Assembly (NCBI RefSeq): GCF_004362805.1
Contig: NZ_SNYF01000005.1
Location: forward strand, 1,663,676-1,727,675
DNA from: Algoriphagus boseongensis
Lineage (GTDB): Bacteria; Bacteroidota; Bacteroidia; Cytophagales; Cyclobacteriaceae
Length of the DNA stretch: 64,000 nt
Direction: 5' to 3'
Positions within the stretch are counted from its first letter, which is position 1. The number at the start of each line of letters is the position of its first letter. Made by a program: the position numbers and the translations under genes. This document shows positions 9,353 to 18,384 of the stretch, one piece after another. Below the pieces are notes generated by a model, which worked only from the letters and a program-made list of their open reading frames with translations, did not search any database and was not told the DNA's origin.

Positions 9353-10476
9353 TTGAAAAAACTTTTAACGGTATCAATTATAAACTCCTGCTCATCCGGA
9401 TTCATTTCGGTATGAATTGGCAGAGACAAAACTTTCTTGCACAAAGATTCGGCCACAGGAAAATCTCCTTCATTGTATCCAAATTCTCGATAGGCGTTTT
9501 GCAGGTGAAGAGGGACAGGGTAATAAACCATACTTGGAACACCCTTTTCTTGCAAATAAGCCTTCAATTCATCTCTTTTTCCTCCCTCTATCTGAAGAGT
9601 ATATTGATGAAATACATGGGTAGAATTCTTGGCACGTTTAGGAATCTTCACCATGGACAGCGTCCCAAAAGCCTCATCATAGCGGTCCGCCACTTCATTT
9701 CTAGAGGCAGAATACTTATCCAAATGTCTTAATTTCACTCTCAAAACAGCAGCTTGGAGTGTGTCCAATCGAGAATTCACCCCGATTGAATCATGGTAAT
9801 ATTTCTTTTTTTGTCCATGATTGGCAATCATCCTGAGGCGTTCAGCAAGCTCCGGATCTTGGGTAAACATCGCCCCGCCATCACCAAAGCATCCTAAATT
9901 TTTGGATGGAAAAAAGGAAGTGGTACCTATATCTCCTATCGTCCCTGCTTGCGCTTTGGTACCATTTGAAAAGGTGTAAACTGCACCAATGGCTTGAGCT
10001 GTATCTTCGATAACTTTGAGGTTATTCTTTTTTGCAAAAGCTAAAACCCCTTCCATATCAGTACATTGACCATATAGATGTACGGGGACAATCCCTACAG
10101 TTTTAGAAGTCAAAGCCTTTTCCAATCCTTTTGGATCCAACTCATAGGTATCTGGCAAAACATCCACAAAGCTAGGTTTTAGCCCTAATAAAGCAATTAC
10201 CTCCACGGTAGCCACATAAGTAAAAGTCGGTACGATCACCTCGTCTCCCGGTTTGAATCCCAAAGCCATCATGGCAATCTGCAATGCATCTGTACCATTT
10301 GCGCAAGGAATTACAAATTTAGCCCCACTATACTGGGATAATTCCTCCGCAAATAGCTTCACTTCGGGACCATTGATAAAGGCAGTGGAATTTAAAACCT
10401 CCTGAATGGCCTGATCTACTTCTGGCTTGATCCGCTCATATTGGGCGCGGAGGTCCACCATTTGAATTGTTGACAT
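9349..10476 (-). CDS. wlbC: DegT/DnrJ/EryC1/StrS aminotransferase, WlbC/WbpE type
   Basis: 375 residues of the PLP sugar aminotransferase family (fold type I). Visible signatures are [38 protein letters not shown] and [15 protein letters not shown]; Lys192 in SFFPSKNLG is the expected PLP lysine. With the adjacent WlbA and WlbB it should convert UDP-3-keto-GlcNAcA to the 3-amino sugar, using glutamate. I use the ATG at 10476; a TTG lies one codon upstream. The gene is followed by an ATGA overlap with wlbB and preceded by the Wzz-like gene only 4 nt away, so it is part of the same transcript. Confidence 0.92.
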   Translation of the reverse strand: MSTIQMVDLRAQYERIKPEVDQAIQEVLNSTAFINGPEVKLFAEELSQYSGAKFVIPCANGTDALQIAMMALGFKPGDEVIVPTFTYVATVEVIALLGLKPSFVDVLPDTYELDPKGLEKALTSKTVGIVPVHLYGQCTDMEGVLAFAKKNNLKVIEDTAQAIGAVYTFSNGTKAQAGTIGDIGTTSFFPSKNLGCFGDGGAMFTQDPELAERLRMIANHGQKKKYYHDSIGVNSRLDTLQAAVLRVKLRHLDKYSASRNEVADRYDEAFGTLSMVKIPKRAKNSTHVFHQYTLQIEGGKRDELKAYLQEKGVPSMVYYPVPLHLQNAYREFGYNEGDFPVAESLCKKVLSLPIHTEMNPDEQEFIIDTVKSFFK

Positions 10477-10480
10477 CAAA

Positions 10481-11581
10481 TTATAAACTAGCGATAAGTA
10501 CTTTGTACACGTTGATCAAAAATCCTACAAACAAGCCTACGAAAATTGAAAAAATTAGAATCAAAGGTTTGTTTGGCTTGGATGGCCCCAATGGAACAGC
10601 AGCCTTTTCAAGAACTGTAAACACTGGAGTTTCTTTTTTGAGTTGAATGGCAGTCTGCTCGTATTCCTGCTTCAGCGTATTGTAAACGTTGTAGGCAATA
10701 TTAAACTCGAATTGCAATTGCTCTTCTCTGGTTCTCAGCCTTTGAGAAACTATACCTTGATTCGAATCCCTAAATGAAGCCAGTCGCATTTGAGCCTCTT
10801 CAAATTTCTTCTCAGATTCCTCCACCCTTTCCTCAATAAATTTCAAATTGATCCTTTGCTTTTCGGTTTTGTAATCAGTCACGTAATCAATCAAGGATTC
10901 TAGAACCATATTATTGACTTGAGCTGCAATAACCGGCTCAGGCATCGATACGGAAAGGCGGATGATTTTCCCCTTTTCTTCCAGAACGATTCTTTTTTTG
11001 ATTTCTGAAATGGCAAACAGGTCCTCTCCAGAAATATTTAACAATTCCGGTTCTCCTTCCACTACCTCACTTGGATTAACAGGAAGAGGATCTGGAGATG
11101 AAAACCAACCCAAAACCACAGCCGGGAGATTTATAACAAAAGAGAGTGTTTTCTTTACAATATTTCCCGGCTTCTCTTCCACATAATATTGCCCAAGGGT
11201 AAGTTTTTCTCCTGCCCGAGATTCAAAAACAAATTCCCTAGAGGAAATCTCCTTTAAAAAATCCCTACTCCCTATCACATCCGGAAAAATATCCGAAGTC
11301 AAGGCAATTTGGTTGTTTTGCATTTGATTCATGTTGATTCCTGCAAAACCTGCCAAAGCTCCAAACTGTCCCAATGCTCCCAGAGAATTGGACTCGGATT
11401 CCAGTACCACCATCGTTGAAGCTTCGTATTCCTTGGCAGTGGTGAAAATGATTAAAAGTCCAAGTAAAGCACCAATAGCAGCAAATAGACCGAGCCTTTT
11501 CTTATTTTCGAAAACCTGCTGAATTAGCCCCAAGTAATCCAAAGCAGGATTTTTCTGAGGTGATATATTAGATTTCTCCAT
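10481..11581 (-). CDS. Wzz-type chain-length determinant
   Basis: 366 residues with the Wzz topology. A cytoplasmic N-terminus precedes a first membrane helix (about residues 33-50, FAAIGALLGLLIIF), then come a large periplasmic part with a long coiled-coil stretch (about 240-310, INLKFIEERVEESEKKFEEA), a PxxP-like PLGPSKPNKP motif, and a second helix at the C-terminus (ILIFSIFVGLFVGF). There is no cytoplasmic tyrosine-kinase domain, so it is an O-antigen/Wzz type rather than a Wzc autokinase. It sets polysaccharide chain length in the inner membrane, probably with the SLBB export protein at 14638-17268. It lies between the two aminotransferase modules. Confidence 0.88.
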   Translation of the reverse strand: MEKSNISPQKNPALDYLGLIQQVFENKKRLGLFAAIGALLGLLIIFTTAKEYEASTMVVLESESNSLGALGQFGALAGFAGINMNQMQNNQIALTSDIFPDVIGSRDFLKEISSREFVFESRAGEKLTLGQYYVEEKPGNIVKKTLSFVINLPAVVLGWFSSPDPLPVNPSEVVEGEPELLNISGEDLFAISEIKKRIVLEEKGKIIRLSVSMPEPVIAAQVNNMVLESLIDYVTDYKTEKQRINLKFIEERVEESEKKFEEAQMRLASFRDSNQGIVSQRLRTREEQLQFEFNIAYNVYNTLKQEYEQTAIQLKKETPVFTVLEKAAVPLGPSKPNKPLILIFSIFVGLFVGFLINVYKVLIASL

Positions 11582-11586
11582 GCGTT

Positions 11587-12201
11587 TTACTTCTTTAAAG
11601 ATTTGGCAGGCACTCCAGCTACAACCTCTTTATCAGGAACATCTTTAGTAACCACAGCCCCGGCACCCACGACTACTTCATCACCCAAAGTAATTCCTGG
11701 AAGAATAATTGCCCCTGCACCGATTCTGCATTTTTTACCAATTTGGACATTTCCCAATAATATTGCTCCAGGCCCAATCTCTGAATACTCTCCAATCCTC
11801 GATTCATGATGAATAGAGGCTCTGGCATTAACCAAAACTCCTTTTTCTATCACGGTATCTGGCCCTACAAAAGCAAATGCCATCGCATCAAATTCTCCTT
11901 GGGAACTTGAACTAACGGAGCAAGTCTTATCTCGAACAGGCTGATATTTTCCTCCAAGATTCTCAAAGGTTAATAAAAACCTTTCTCTCAAGTTTGGATT
12001 TCCTACTCCAAGAAAAAATTTGTCATCTATTTTCAAATGTTCTAAGATTTTCTCTTCAGAATGGACTAAGGTAAAGGTTGAAGCTAATTTTGAGTTTCCC
12101 TCTACTAATTCACTGAAAAAAACAGGGAATAAATCACCAACCAAGGGCTTGATAGAATCTAAAACTTCAATAGCATGCCCCCCTGCCCCTGCGATGATCA
12201 T
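11587..12201 (-). CDS. NeuD/PglD-family sugar O- or N-acetyltransferase
   Basis: 204 residues in two parts. A Rossmann-like nucleotide-sugar-binding N-terminus (MIIAGAGGHAIEVLDSI) is followed by a left-handed beta-helix of hexapeptide repeats (about residues 110-200, SIHHESRIGEYSEIGPGAIL, CRIGAGAIILPGITLG), ending VAGVPAKSLKK. This is the NeuD/PglD/PerB layout. The His pair in SIHHES sits where PglD has its catalytic histidine. It is 3 nt downstream of a sugar aminotransferase, so it probably N-acetylates that enzyme's 4-amino product. O-acetylation of a sialic-acid-like sugar is less likely because no such synthesis genes are nearby. Confidence 0.88.
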   Translation of the reverse strand: MIIAGAGGHAIEVLDSIKPLVGDLFPVFFSELVEGNSKLASTFTLVHSEEKILEHLKIDDKFFLGVGNPNLRERFLLTFENLGGKYQPVRDKTCSVSSSSQGEFDAMAFAFVGPDTVIEKGVLVNARASIHHESRIGEYSEIGPGAILLGNVQIGKKCRIGAGAIILPGITLGDEVVVGAGAVVTKDVPDKEVVAGVPAKSLKK

Positions 12202-12204
12202 CTT

Positions 12205-13278
12205 TTAATTCAATGTGTTTAGGACAAACCTGCAAACCAAATCCTGCTCTTCCACAGTCAATTCGTGGTATACAGGCAGGCACAAAATTCTGGAAGAAAT
12301 GTCATCTGAAATCGGAGTATTACCACTTACATAATCCAATTTGGACAGGCTTGGATAAAAGTATCTTCTTGGGAAAATCTGGTTTATTTCCAAAACTCTT
12401 TTTACTTCCAACGCCACCTTTTCGCTCTTAAAAATCACTGGGAAATAGGCATAATTAAATCCCACTTCATCTTCAAGTTGAATAAACTGAACTGAAGAGC
12501 CCGAGAGTTTATTCAGGTAATAAGAATATTGATCTTTACGTCTCTTTTTAATTTGGTCCACATGGCGGAGATTTACCAAACCCATAGCGGCATGAAATTC
12601 CGAATTTTTCCCATTGATCCCTACCCCATTGAATTTCTCAGGACCGTCATGCCCAAAGTTTCTCAAGTAGCCTAATTTTTCAAATAGCCCATGATCTGTG
12701 GTAAAAACAGCTCCACCCTCTACTGAGTGAAAAAGCTTGGTTGCATGAAAACTCGTGGTACTGATATCTCCGTAATGAAAAACAGATTTTCCTTTATAGG
12801 TTGTCCCAAAACAATGAGCGGCATCATAGATAACCTTCAATCCATGCTTTTTAGCCAATAGCTCAATTTCATCAATTGCACATGGGTTACCAAAACAATG
12901 AGTTGCCAAAATGGCTGAGGTTTTCGGAGTTATCAGCGCCTCAATCTTAGAAGGATCAATATTTAAGGTTTTGGGATGTATATCAGCAAAAACCGGCTTA
13001 CAGCCCTCCCATACAATACTGCTGGTAGTAGCCACATAGGAAAATGGTGTGGTGATTATTTCTCCTTCAAGTTTCAAGGCCTTGATAGCCATCTGCAAAG
13101 CGATGGTGCCATTCCCTACATAAAGGCAATAAGGGACACCTAGGTTTTCCTTTAGTCGAATCTCAAGTTCATTAACTAAAGGACCGTTATTGGTGAGCCA
13201 AGACCTTTTCCAAATCCCTTTGAGATACTTATTGTATTCGGCTAAAGGAGGAATAAAGGGTTTGGTAACTGGAATCAT
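12205..13278 (-). CDS. DegT/DnrJ/EryC1/StrS sugar aminotransferase (4-amino-sugar type)
   Basis: 357 residues of the fold-type-I PLP sugar aminotransferase family. Signatures include VGNGTIALQMAIKALKL, TTPFSYVATTSSIVWEG, YDAAHCFGTTY and SFHATKLFHSVEGG, with Lys181 in SFHATKLFH as the PLP lysine. The HATKLFHSVEGG form is typical of enzymes acting on nucleotide-4-keto-6-deoxy sugars (VioA-like), unlike the WlbC-type paralogue at 9349. The 3-nt gap to the NeuD/PglD-type acetyltransferase suggests a two-step amination-acetylation module. No dTDP-glucose synthesis genes (RmlA/B) are in the window, so the keto substrate must be made elsewhere. Confidence 0.9.
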   Translation of the reverse strand: MIPVTKPFIPPLAEYNKYLKGIWKRSWLTNNGPLVNELEIRLKENLGVPYCLYVGNGTIALQMAIKALKLEGEIITTPFSYVATTSSIVWEGCKPVFADIHPKTLNIDPSKIEALITPKTSAILATHCFGNPCAIDEIELLAKKHGLKVIYDAAHCFGTTYKGKSVFHYGDISTTSFHATKLFHSVEGGAVFTTDHGLFEKLGYLRNFGHDGPEKFNGVGINGKNSEFHAAMGLVNLRHVDQIKKRRKDQYSYYLNKLSGSSVQFIQLEDEVGFNYAYFPVIFKSEKVALEVKRVLEINQIFPRRYFYPSLSKLDYVSGNTPISDDISSRILCLPVYHELTVEEQDLVCRFVLNTLN

Positions 13279-13299
13279 AGATTCTTCGGGATTTCTTTC

Positions 13300-14619
13300 T
13301 TATTTAACCCCAATGCCATAGTGAGTGAATCCTAAGGATTCCAAGTATTTGCGGTCATAAATATTCCTTCCGTCAAACACCACTTTGTTTTTCAAAAGCT
13401 TCCCAACTGCATCCCAGCTTGGAATTCTAAATTCGGACCATTCGGTCACCAATAGCAAGGCATCGGCATCCACACATGCATCATAGGCATCCTTGCAATA
13501 AGTCACTTTATCAAAAATGTAGTGTGCTTTTGCTTCTTCCATTGCTTTGGGATCATAGGCTTTAACCTGTGCACCTGCAGCTCTTAATTCGTCGATGATG
13601 ACAGCTGCTGGTGATTCTCGCATATCATCGGTATTTGGTTTGAAGCTCAAACCCCACATTGCGAAAGTCTTTCCTGATAGGTCCTCGCCGAAATGGGCTT
13701 TGACTTTCTTTGCTAAAACATATTTCTGAAAGTCATTCACATCCTCTACAGCCTGCAAAACTTTCAGTTCATAACCATATTGACGGGCAGTTTTGATGAT
13801 TGCCTTCACGTCTTTTGGAAAACATGAACCTCCATAACCAACTCCCGGATAGATAAACTTATTTCCGATTCTAGGATCAGATCCAATTCCTTTTCTGACC
13901 ATATTGGCATCTGCACCTACTTTTTCGCATAGGTTAGCGATGTCATTCATAAATGAAATCTTGGTTGCCAACATGGCATTTGCAGCGTATTTGGTCATCT
14001 CAGCGGATGGAATATCCATGTAGATGATTCTCTCTCCGCTTAATTGGAAAGGCTTGTACAAACGCTGCATGATTTTTTCAGCACGCTCGTCGTCTACGCC
14101 AATTACAATTCTGTCGGGTCTTAAAAAATCCTCCACGGCGGCTCCTTCTTTTAAGAACTCAGGATTAGACGCTACCGCAAAAGGAAGATTGGATCCTCTT
14201 TTCTCCAAAGCTCCTTGGATCGCTGCTCTTACTTTTTCTCCTGTGGTAACTGGAACAGTACTCTTGGTCGCTACCACAATGTAATCGGTCATTTTTTGAC
14301 CAATTTCATCTGCCACAGCCAAAACATATTTCAAATCTGCAGATCCATCCTCGCCTGGAGGTGTTCCCACAGCAATAAATGCCACTTCGGCACCTTGAAT
14401 CGCCTCACCTAAATCCGTACTGAAATGAAGACGCCCACTTTTATAGTTCCTGACAACAATCTCTTCCAATCCGGGCTCATAGATTGGCATGATCCCGTTT
14501 TTCAATTTGTCAATTTTCTTTTGATCAATATCTACGCAGGTAACTTCAATTCCTACATCCGCAAAACAAGCTCCGGAGACTAATCCTACATAACCAGTTC
14601 CTACTACGGCAATCTTCAT
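13300..14619 (-). CDS. ugd: UDP-glucose/GDP-mannose dehydrogenase family, Ugd type
   Basis: 439 residues. The N-terminal NAD site is VVGTGYVGLVSGACFAD (residues 5-21); the central block SAEMTKYAANAMLATKISF and GVGYGGSCFPKD carry the catalytic Cys266; the C-terminal domain has FKPNTDDMRESPA. These are the features of UDP-glucose 6-dehydrogenase, which makes UDP-glucuronate. UDP-GlcNAc 6-dehydrogenases of the WbpA group usually read GLGYVGLP in the first motif, so this protein looks like Ugd rather than WbpA. It lies 18 nt downstream of the SLBB export gene, early in the operon. Confidence 0.93.
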   Translation of the reverse strand: MKIAVVGTGYVGLVSGACFADVGIEVTCVDIDQKKIDKLKNGIMPIYEPGLEEIVVRNYKSGRLHFSTDLGEAIQGAEVAFIAVGTPPGEDGSADLKYVLAVADEIGQKMTDYIVVATKSTVPVTTGEKVRAAIQGALEKRGSNLPFAVASNPEFLKEGAAVEDFLRPDRIVIGVDDERAEKIMQRLYKPFQLSGERIIYMDIPSAEMTKYAANAMLATKISFMNDIANLCEKVGADANMVRKGIGSDPRIGNKFIYPGVGYGGSCFPKDVKAIIKTARQYGYELKVLQAVEDVNDFQKYVLAKKVKAHFGEDLSGKTFAMWGLSFKPNTDDMRESPAAVIIDELRAAGAQVKAYDPKAMEEAKAHYIFDKVTYCKDAYDACVDADALLLVTEWSEFRIPSWDAVGKLLKNKVVFDGRNIYDRKYLESLGFTHYGIGVK

Positions 14620-14637
14620 AAATATCTTTTGTTTGTA

Positions 14638-17268
14638 TTAATTATTAACAATTGTTTGAACTAGGATGGCAATAGTCGCTAAACTGGAAGCTAAGCCTAA
14701 CCATCCTGCTGTTGAAAGCCTTTCTCTTTGGGGCTTTTCCGGCACTACGATTTCTGCACCGGGTTCTAAATTCGGGTAGAACTTTAAACCTAAAAACGAA
14801 TGAGTCCTTCGCGCGTCACCATTCGCATAGATGACATAAGTCTTGCTTCTTCGGGCATTTTCAGTGAATCCACCTGCCTTGGAAATGTACCCCTTCAAGC
14901 CCTGATTTCTAGTATAGCGAGTGGTGGTTGGTAACAAAACCTCTCCTACCATTCGCACAGTTTGTAGCTGCTTAGGAATCTGAATAATATCGCCCTCTTG
15001 CAAAATCAAATCTTCTGGTCCACCAGGGTTTGAAAGTATTGCTTCCAAATCAATCCCTACCAAATCTTGCTCTTTTACTCGAACTGCATTGATGGCCGAA
15101 TCCAAAAACAAACTGTCTGATAAATAGAAATTCTTCAGTCTGTTTTCAGCTGCTTTTTCCTCTTCCTCCAACTTCTGATTTTCAATTTCAGTTAATTTCT
15201 GATTCAGGCGCTCGAATAAGATATTTTCAGCCTCATTCCCTACCCTATTTTTTTTAGGATCTAACTTGGAGCGGATTTGATACATGACCAATTCCTTTTT
15301 CTCTTGTTCAGTCAAATCTTTGAAATAAACTGTTCTTCTGATCAAATTAGCTCCCTTGGGATAAGCAAACTGAGTTAAACCTCCAGCTCTTTTTATCACA
15401 TCAGAAATTCTTTCATTCGCTCCGGAAATGGCAAATTCCCCAGGGTAAATCACCTCACCAGAGATTTTCACCAATTGCTCACGCTCAAAACCTGGACTTC
15501 TGCGAATAAACACGTGGTCAAATGGCATCAAAGGCATATTTTTTTCTTCCTCAGAAAGACTCAAATCTGGTCTGATGGTCAAACTCAAAATTTCAGCAAT
15601 TCTACCTGTATTGGTATTTTCCCTAACTCTTCTGGCAATTTCAATGGAGGAATTGGTAGCGGATTCCAGAAGACCACCAGACCTCAAAATCAAATCTCCG
15701 ACGGTCATTGAGGAGGCATAAGGGTAAGTTCCCGGAATATTGGTCTCCCCAGAAATCTTCACATAAAACTCTTCCTGGATATCATAGCGACTTGGGATAA
15801 AAAGTAAGTCCTCATTTTTCAACTCAATATCCTGAGCTGTACCATTTAGAATTCCTTTCAGGTCAATGGGCTCGGCACCAAGTGTAAGGTCAGCGTTGGT
15901 GCGGTAAAGGGTCGCACGATTAACAAACGCTTCTGGCTTAAGACCATCTGCACGATTGATCAATTCTTTTACTGTCAGTTTTTCTCCATTGAGTGAATAT
16001 TCCCCTGGTCGGAAAACAGCTCCCGATATCTGAACTCTATTGGTATATCTATCCAAAAATTCACTCACCAAAATCTCATCCCCATCTTTAGGAGAAAATG
16101 TAGAATATTGGTCTCGAGGCACATCTACGACTTTTCGCTGATTATCCTCAATTCTTCTTACTGTAATTCTTTCTTGATAAGCAGTCGGCAAAAATCCTCC
16201 TGTGTAAATGTATAGATCCGCTAATGATTCATTGGGTTTAACTTCGAAAAACCCTTCTCTTCTAACAGGGCCTGTAATTTCCACTCTTGCTTGGACTGGG
16301 GGCACGATCACTACATCATTATCCTGCAAAGTGATATTGGAGGCTTGTTCTCCTTTGGACAAGAATTCATAAATATCCACAGTAGCAACCAATCTACTAT
16401 CTCGGTAAACCTGAATATTTCTAAAAGCTCCATTTTCGTTTGGTCCACCGGCAGCGTAAAGGCCATTAAATACAGTGGCAAATGAAGGTAGCGTGTATGT
16501 TCCAGGCTTAGTCAATTCTCCGACCATGGAAACCTTAATAGACCTGATATTCCCCAATCTTACTTGCAAAAAGGTGTTTGGATTTGAGCCTAACAAGCCA
16601 GAATAGATTCTTGAAAGAGATGTTTTTATCCTCGCTGAGGCAGCTTCAATCGTGCTTCCACCCAATTGGATAGGACCTAAATTGGGTACTAAAATTCTAC
16701 CCTCCGGAGTTACTGTCAAATCAAATGATTGTTGGGAAGCTCCATACACGTCAATTAACAGCTGGTCTCCAGCTCCAATGATATAGTTTTGAGGAGTTGG
16801 AAGGTTCAGGCTTGGATTAAAATCAAGGTTTCTGTTATGAAAAAGCTTGAATCCAAAAATCTTCTTTTGGAAAGGAGTCAAATCGTAATACGGATCAGCT
16901 CTTCGAATGGAATCAAAAGGATCTGCCCCATTTCCTGAAGAGGAAAATGATCTTCCAGAAGAGGTATTTCCAGTTGACTCACCCTGAATTCCATTTTGAA
17001 GATTTCTAATTCTCTCCCTGAGTTTATTGGCCTCGATGGGCGAAAGACCTTGCTCTCTGGCCATAGCTTCAAGTTGACTTGGGGTAAGCCCGCTTGATTC
17101 AGCTCGTTTAATTAATTGCTCAATTTGAGCATCCGAAAGATTATCAACCTTCAGGGTACTTAGATTGCTTAGATTTTGGGCGAATCCTATGAAGCAAATG
17201 CCCCAAAATAGGACAAGAAATGCTAAAAGTTTTTTCAATTTATTTTCCACTAGAAGATTTCTATTCAA
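14638..17268 (-). CDS. SLBB-domain polysaccharide export protein (Wza-like)
   Basis: 876 residues, much longer than a classical Wza (about 380). A signal peptide (LLAFLVLFWGICFIGFAQ) leads into a Gln/Ser-rich helical region, then a poly_export domain (YIIGAGDQLLIDVYG, LVPNLGPIQLGG), then several SLBB beta-grasp repeats, each with a KISG or VSMVGEL strand and a PGTY or PGEF turn, spread over residues 230-820. A hydrophobic segment lies at the extreme C-terminus. It should form the outer-membrane/periplasmic export channel. The listed start is TTG at 17268; a second TTG ten codons on (LKKLLAF) would give a more standard signal peptide, so the start is uncertain. Confidence 0.88.
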   Translation of the reverse strand: MNRNLLVENKLKKLLAFLVLFWGICFIGFAQNLSNLSTLKVDNLSDAQIEQLIKRAESSGLTPSQLEAMAREQGLSPIEANKLRERIRNLQNGIQGESTGNTSSGRSFSSSGNGADPFDSIRRADPYYDLTPFQKKIFGFKLFHNRNLDFNPSLNLPTPQNYIIGAGDQLLIDVYGASQQSFDLTVTPEGRILVPNLGPIQLGGSTIEAASARIKTSLSRIYSGLLGSNPNTFLQVRLGNIRSIKVSMVGELTKPGTYTLPSFATVFNGLYAAGGPNENGAFRNIQVYRDSRLVATVDIYEFLSKGEQASNITLQDNDVVIVPPVQARVEITGPVRREGFFEVKPNESLADLYIYTGGFLPTAYQERITVRRIEDNQRKVVDVPRDQYSTFSPKDGDEILVSEFLDRYTNRVQISGAVFRPGEYSLNGEKLTVKELINRADGLKPEAFVNRATLYRTNADLTLGAEPIDLKGILNGTAQDIELKNEDLLFIPSRYDIQEEFYVKISGETNIPGTYPYASSMTVGDLILRSGGLLESATNSSIEIARRVRENTNTGRIAEILSLTIRPDLSLSEEEKNMPLMPFDHVFIRRSPGFEREQLVKISGEVIYPGEFAISGANERISDVIKRAGGLTQFAYPKGANLIRRTVYFKDLTEQEKKELVMYQIRSKLDPKKNRVGNEAENILFERLNQKLTEIENQKLEEEEKAAENRLKNFYLSDSLFLDSAINAVRVKEQDLVGIDLEAILSNPGGPEDLILQEGDIIQIPKQLQTVRMVGEVLLPTTTRYTRNQGLKGYISKAGGFTENARRSKTYVIYANGDARRTHSFLGLKFYPNLEPGAEIVVPEKPQRERLSTAGWLGLASSLATIAILVQTIVNN

Positions 17269-17341
17269 CGGTAAAATCCGAGACTAAAATTGCATTTTTT
17301 CTTAAATATATCTGCATTTACCCTACAGCTTCGCCCTTTCA

Positions 17342-17356
17342 GTCCCAGTTTGGGAC
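17342..17356. promoter_or_regulatory. Inverted repeat before the polysaccharide export gene
   Basis: GTCCCA-GTT-TGGGAC in the 114-nt gap between the regulator and the export gene. No T-run follows, so it is either an operator or a 5' leader hairpin. Confidence 0.4.
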
Positions 17357-17382
17357 CTACTTCAAAGAGAAAGTAAGCTAAA

Positions 17383-17901
17383 TCAAATACCTGCCTGACG
17401 ATCAAAAAGCAATAATCCTCCGGAAGAAATACGACCAGAGGATAGCGTAAAGATGACCTTACGGTCAATTAACTGTTCGATTCGTTTGGTTAGGTGATTG
17501 ATATATTCATCATTGAGGTTTTCCCCGGTGATCACAACGTCAATGGTGCCGGTATCGCTACCTCTTGCGATATCTCCAGTTAAAACCACCTGCTCCACTT
17601 CACCCATTCTCTCCAAAATCTGCTCCAAGAGCATATCTAGGCCTAGATATTTTCTGATGATATCCCGGATATTGGTGAAAAAGGGATGATTGGTATTGGC
17701 TTGGTATTCGATTTTGTTTTTGTCGGAATGTTTGACCAAAATCCCGGCTTGGGTGAGGTTGTTAAGTTCCTTCCGAATAGCATTGGTAGATTCACCAAAT
17801 TCCTCAGCAAGTCCCCTCAGATGACTCTGATTTTGGGAGTTGACAAAAAACTTGACCAGAAGCCTCAGACGGGTCTTGGAAGTGATCAATGATTCCAGCA
17901 T
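17383..17901 (-). CDS. Winged-helix regulator with nucleotidyltransferase-like C-terminus
   Basis: 172 residues using the ATG at 17901 (MLESLITSKTRLRLLVKFF). An upstream in-frame start at 17928 would fall on the predicted -7 box, so I reject it. Residues 1-70 form a winged helix (LRGLAEEFGESTNAIRKEL, LTQAGILVKH). Residues 105-165 contain VVLTGDIARGSDTGTIDVVITG, which resembles the MNT nucleotidyltransferase signature GS-x-ARG...DxD but with GD for GS and only one of the paired aspartates, so it is probably inactive. It is the first gene upstream of the polysaccharide operon, same strand, 114 nt before the export gene. It likely controls that locus; a perfect dyad lies on its own promoter. Confidence 0.75.
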   Translation of the reverse strand: MLESLITSKTRLRLLVKFFVNSQNQSHLRGLAEEFGESTNAIRKELNNLTQAGILVKHSDKNKIEYQANTNHPFFTNIRDIIRKYLGLDMLLEQILERMGEVEQVVLTGDIARGSDTGTIDVVITGENLNDEYINHLTKRIEQLIDRKVIFTLSSGRISSGGLLLFDRQAGI

Positions 17902-17916
17902 AAAAAATAATTCAGT

Positions 17917-17939
17917 AATGAGTAACAAAGGTACTCATT
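17917..17939. promoter_or_regulatory. Perfect dyad over the regulator gene's promoter
   Basis: AATGAGTA-N7-TACTCATT, arms of 8 bp. The minus-strand -7 element TACCTTTG (17926-17933, exact TAnnTTTG) lies inside the dyad, 16-18 nt before the ATG at 17901. The layout suggests self-repression by the winged-helix protein. No good -33 TTG is seen at the usual spacing. Confidence 0.6.
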
Positions 17940-18006
17940 CTATCAAATCGAAAAAATAATCAGCCAAATTTCAGACTAAAAATAGATTTTTTATTTCAGG
18001 CCTAAT

Positions 18007-18378
18007 TTAGCCTTTGTATACATTTTGAGGTACGGGTCGGATCATTTTTCGGAAAAGAACTCCTGATAATGCGCTAAATCCACCCAGAAGAAATCCCAAA
18101 ACCCCTGTCGCAGCTACCAAAGTCATACCTGATCCTAAACCCATTAATTCTCCCATTCGATCAGGTAAAGGACTTGCCGTCGTCAACCCAATATAGATGC
18201 TTAGGCCAACCCATCCTAAGCCCATTCCTAAAGCTCCTCCCATAAAGGCCCCAAAAGAATTTGGGAATATCAAAGCTGAAAGTAACCCAATTCCGATCAT
18301 CACCACCCAAAAAGAAGCAATTGGGCCAAGAAAAACCACTAATAAGACAGACAGTATGGTCAATAATATAAATCTCAT
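18007..18378 (-). CDS. Small integral membrane protein, unknown function
   Basis: 123 residues with about four hydrophobic helices (residues 3-20, 25-45, 48-65, 85-110) and many glycines in the second and third (GAFMGGALGMGLGWVGLS). It ends in a short basic tail. I do not recognise a family. It starts 6 nt downstream of the penicillin-acylase gene on the same strand, so the two are probably co-transcribed, but nothing in the sequence links the functions. Placement in the inner membrane is inferred from hydrophobicity alone. Confidence 0.65.
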   Translation of the reverse strand: MRFILLTILSVLLVVFLGPIASFWVVMIGIGLLSALIFPNSFGAFMGGALGMGLGWVGLSIYIGLTTASPLPDRMGELMGLGSGMTLVAATGVLGFLLGGFSALSGVLFRKMIRPVPQNVYKG

Positions 18379-18384
18379 GTGCGC

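Noticed and set aside
17265..17468. 67-residue minus-strand frame between the export gene and regulator
   Set aside because: Overlaps the 3' end of the regulator in another frame and has no recognisable content.
18007..18060. Possible terminator after the small membrane protein gene
   Set aside because: Only a 4-bp stem could be formed (AGGC/GCCT), too weak to support.
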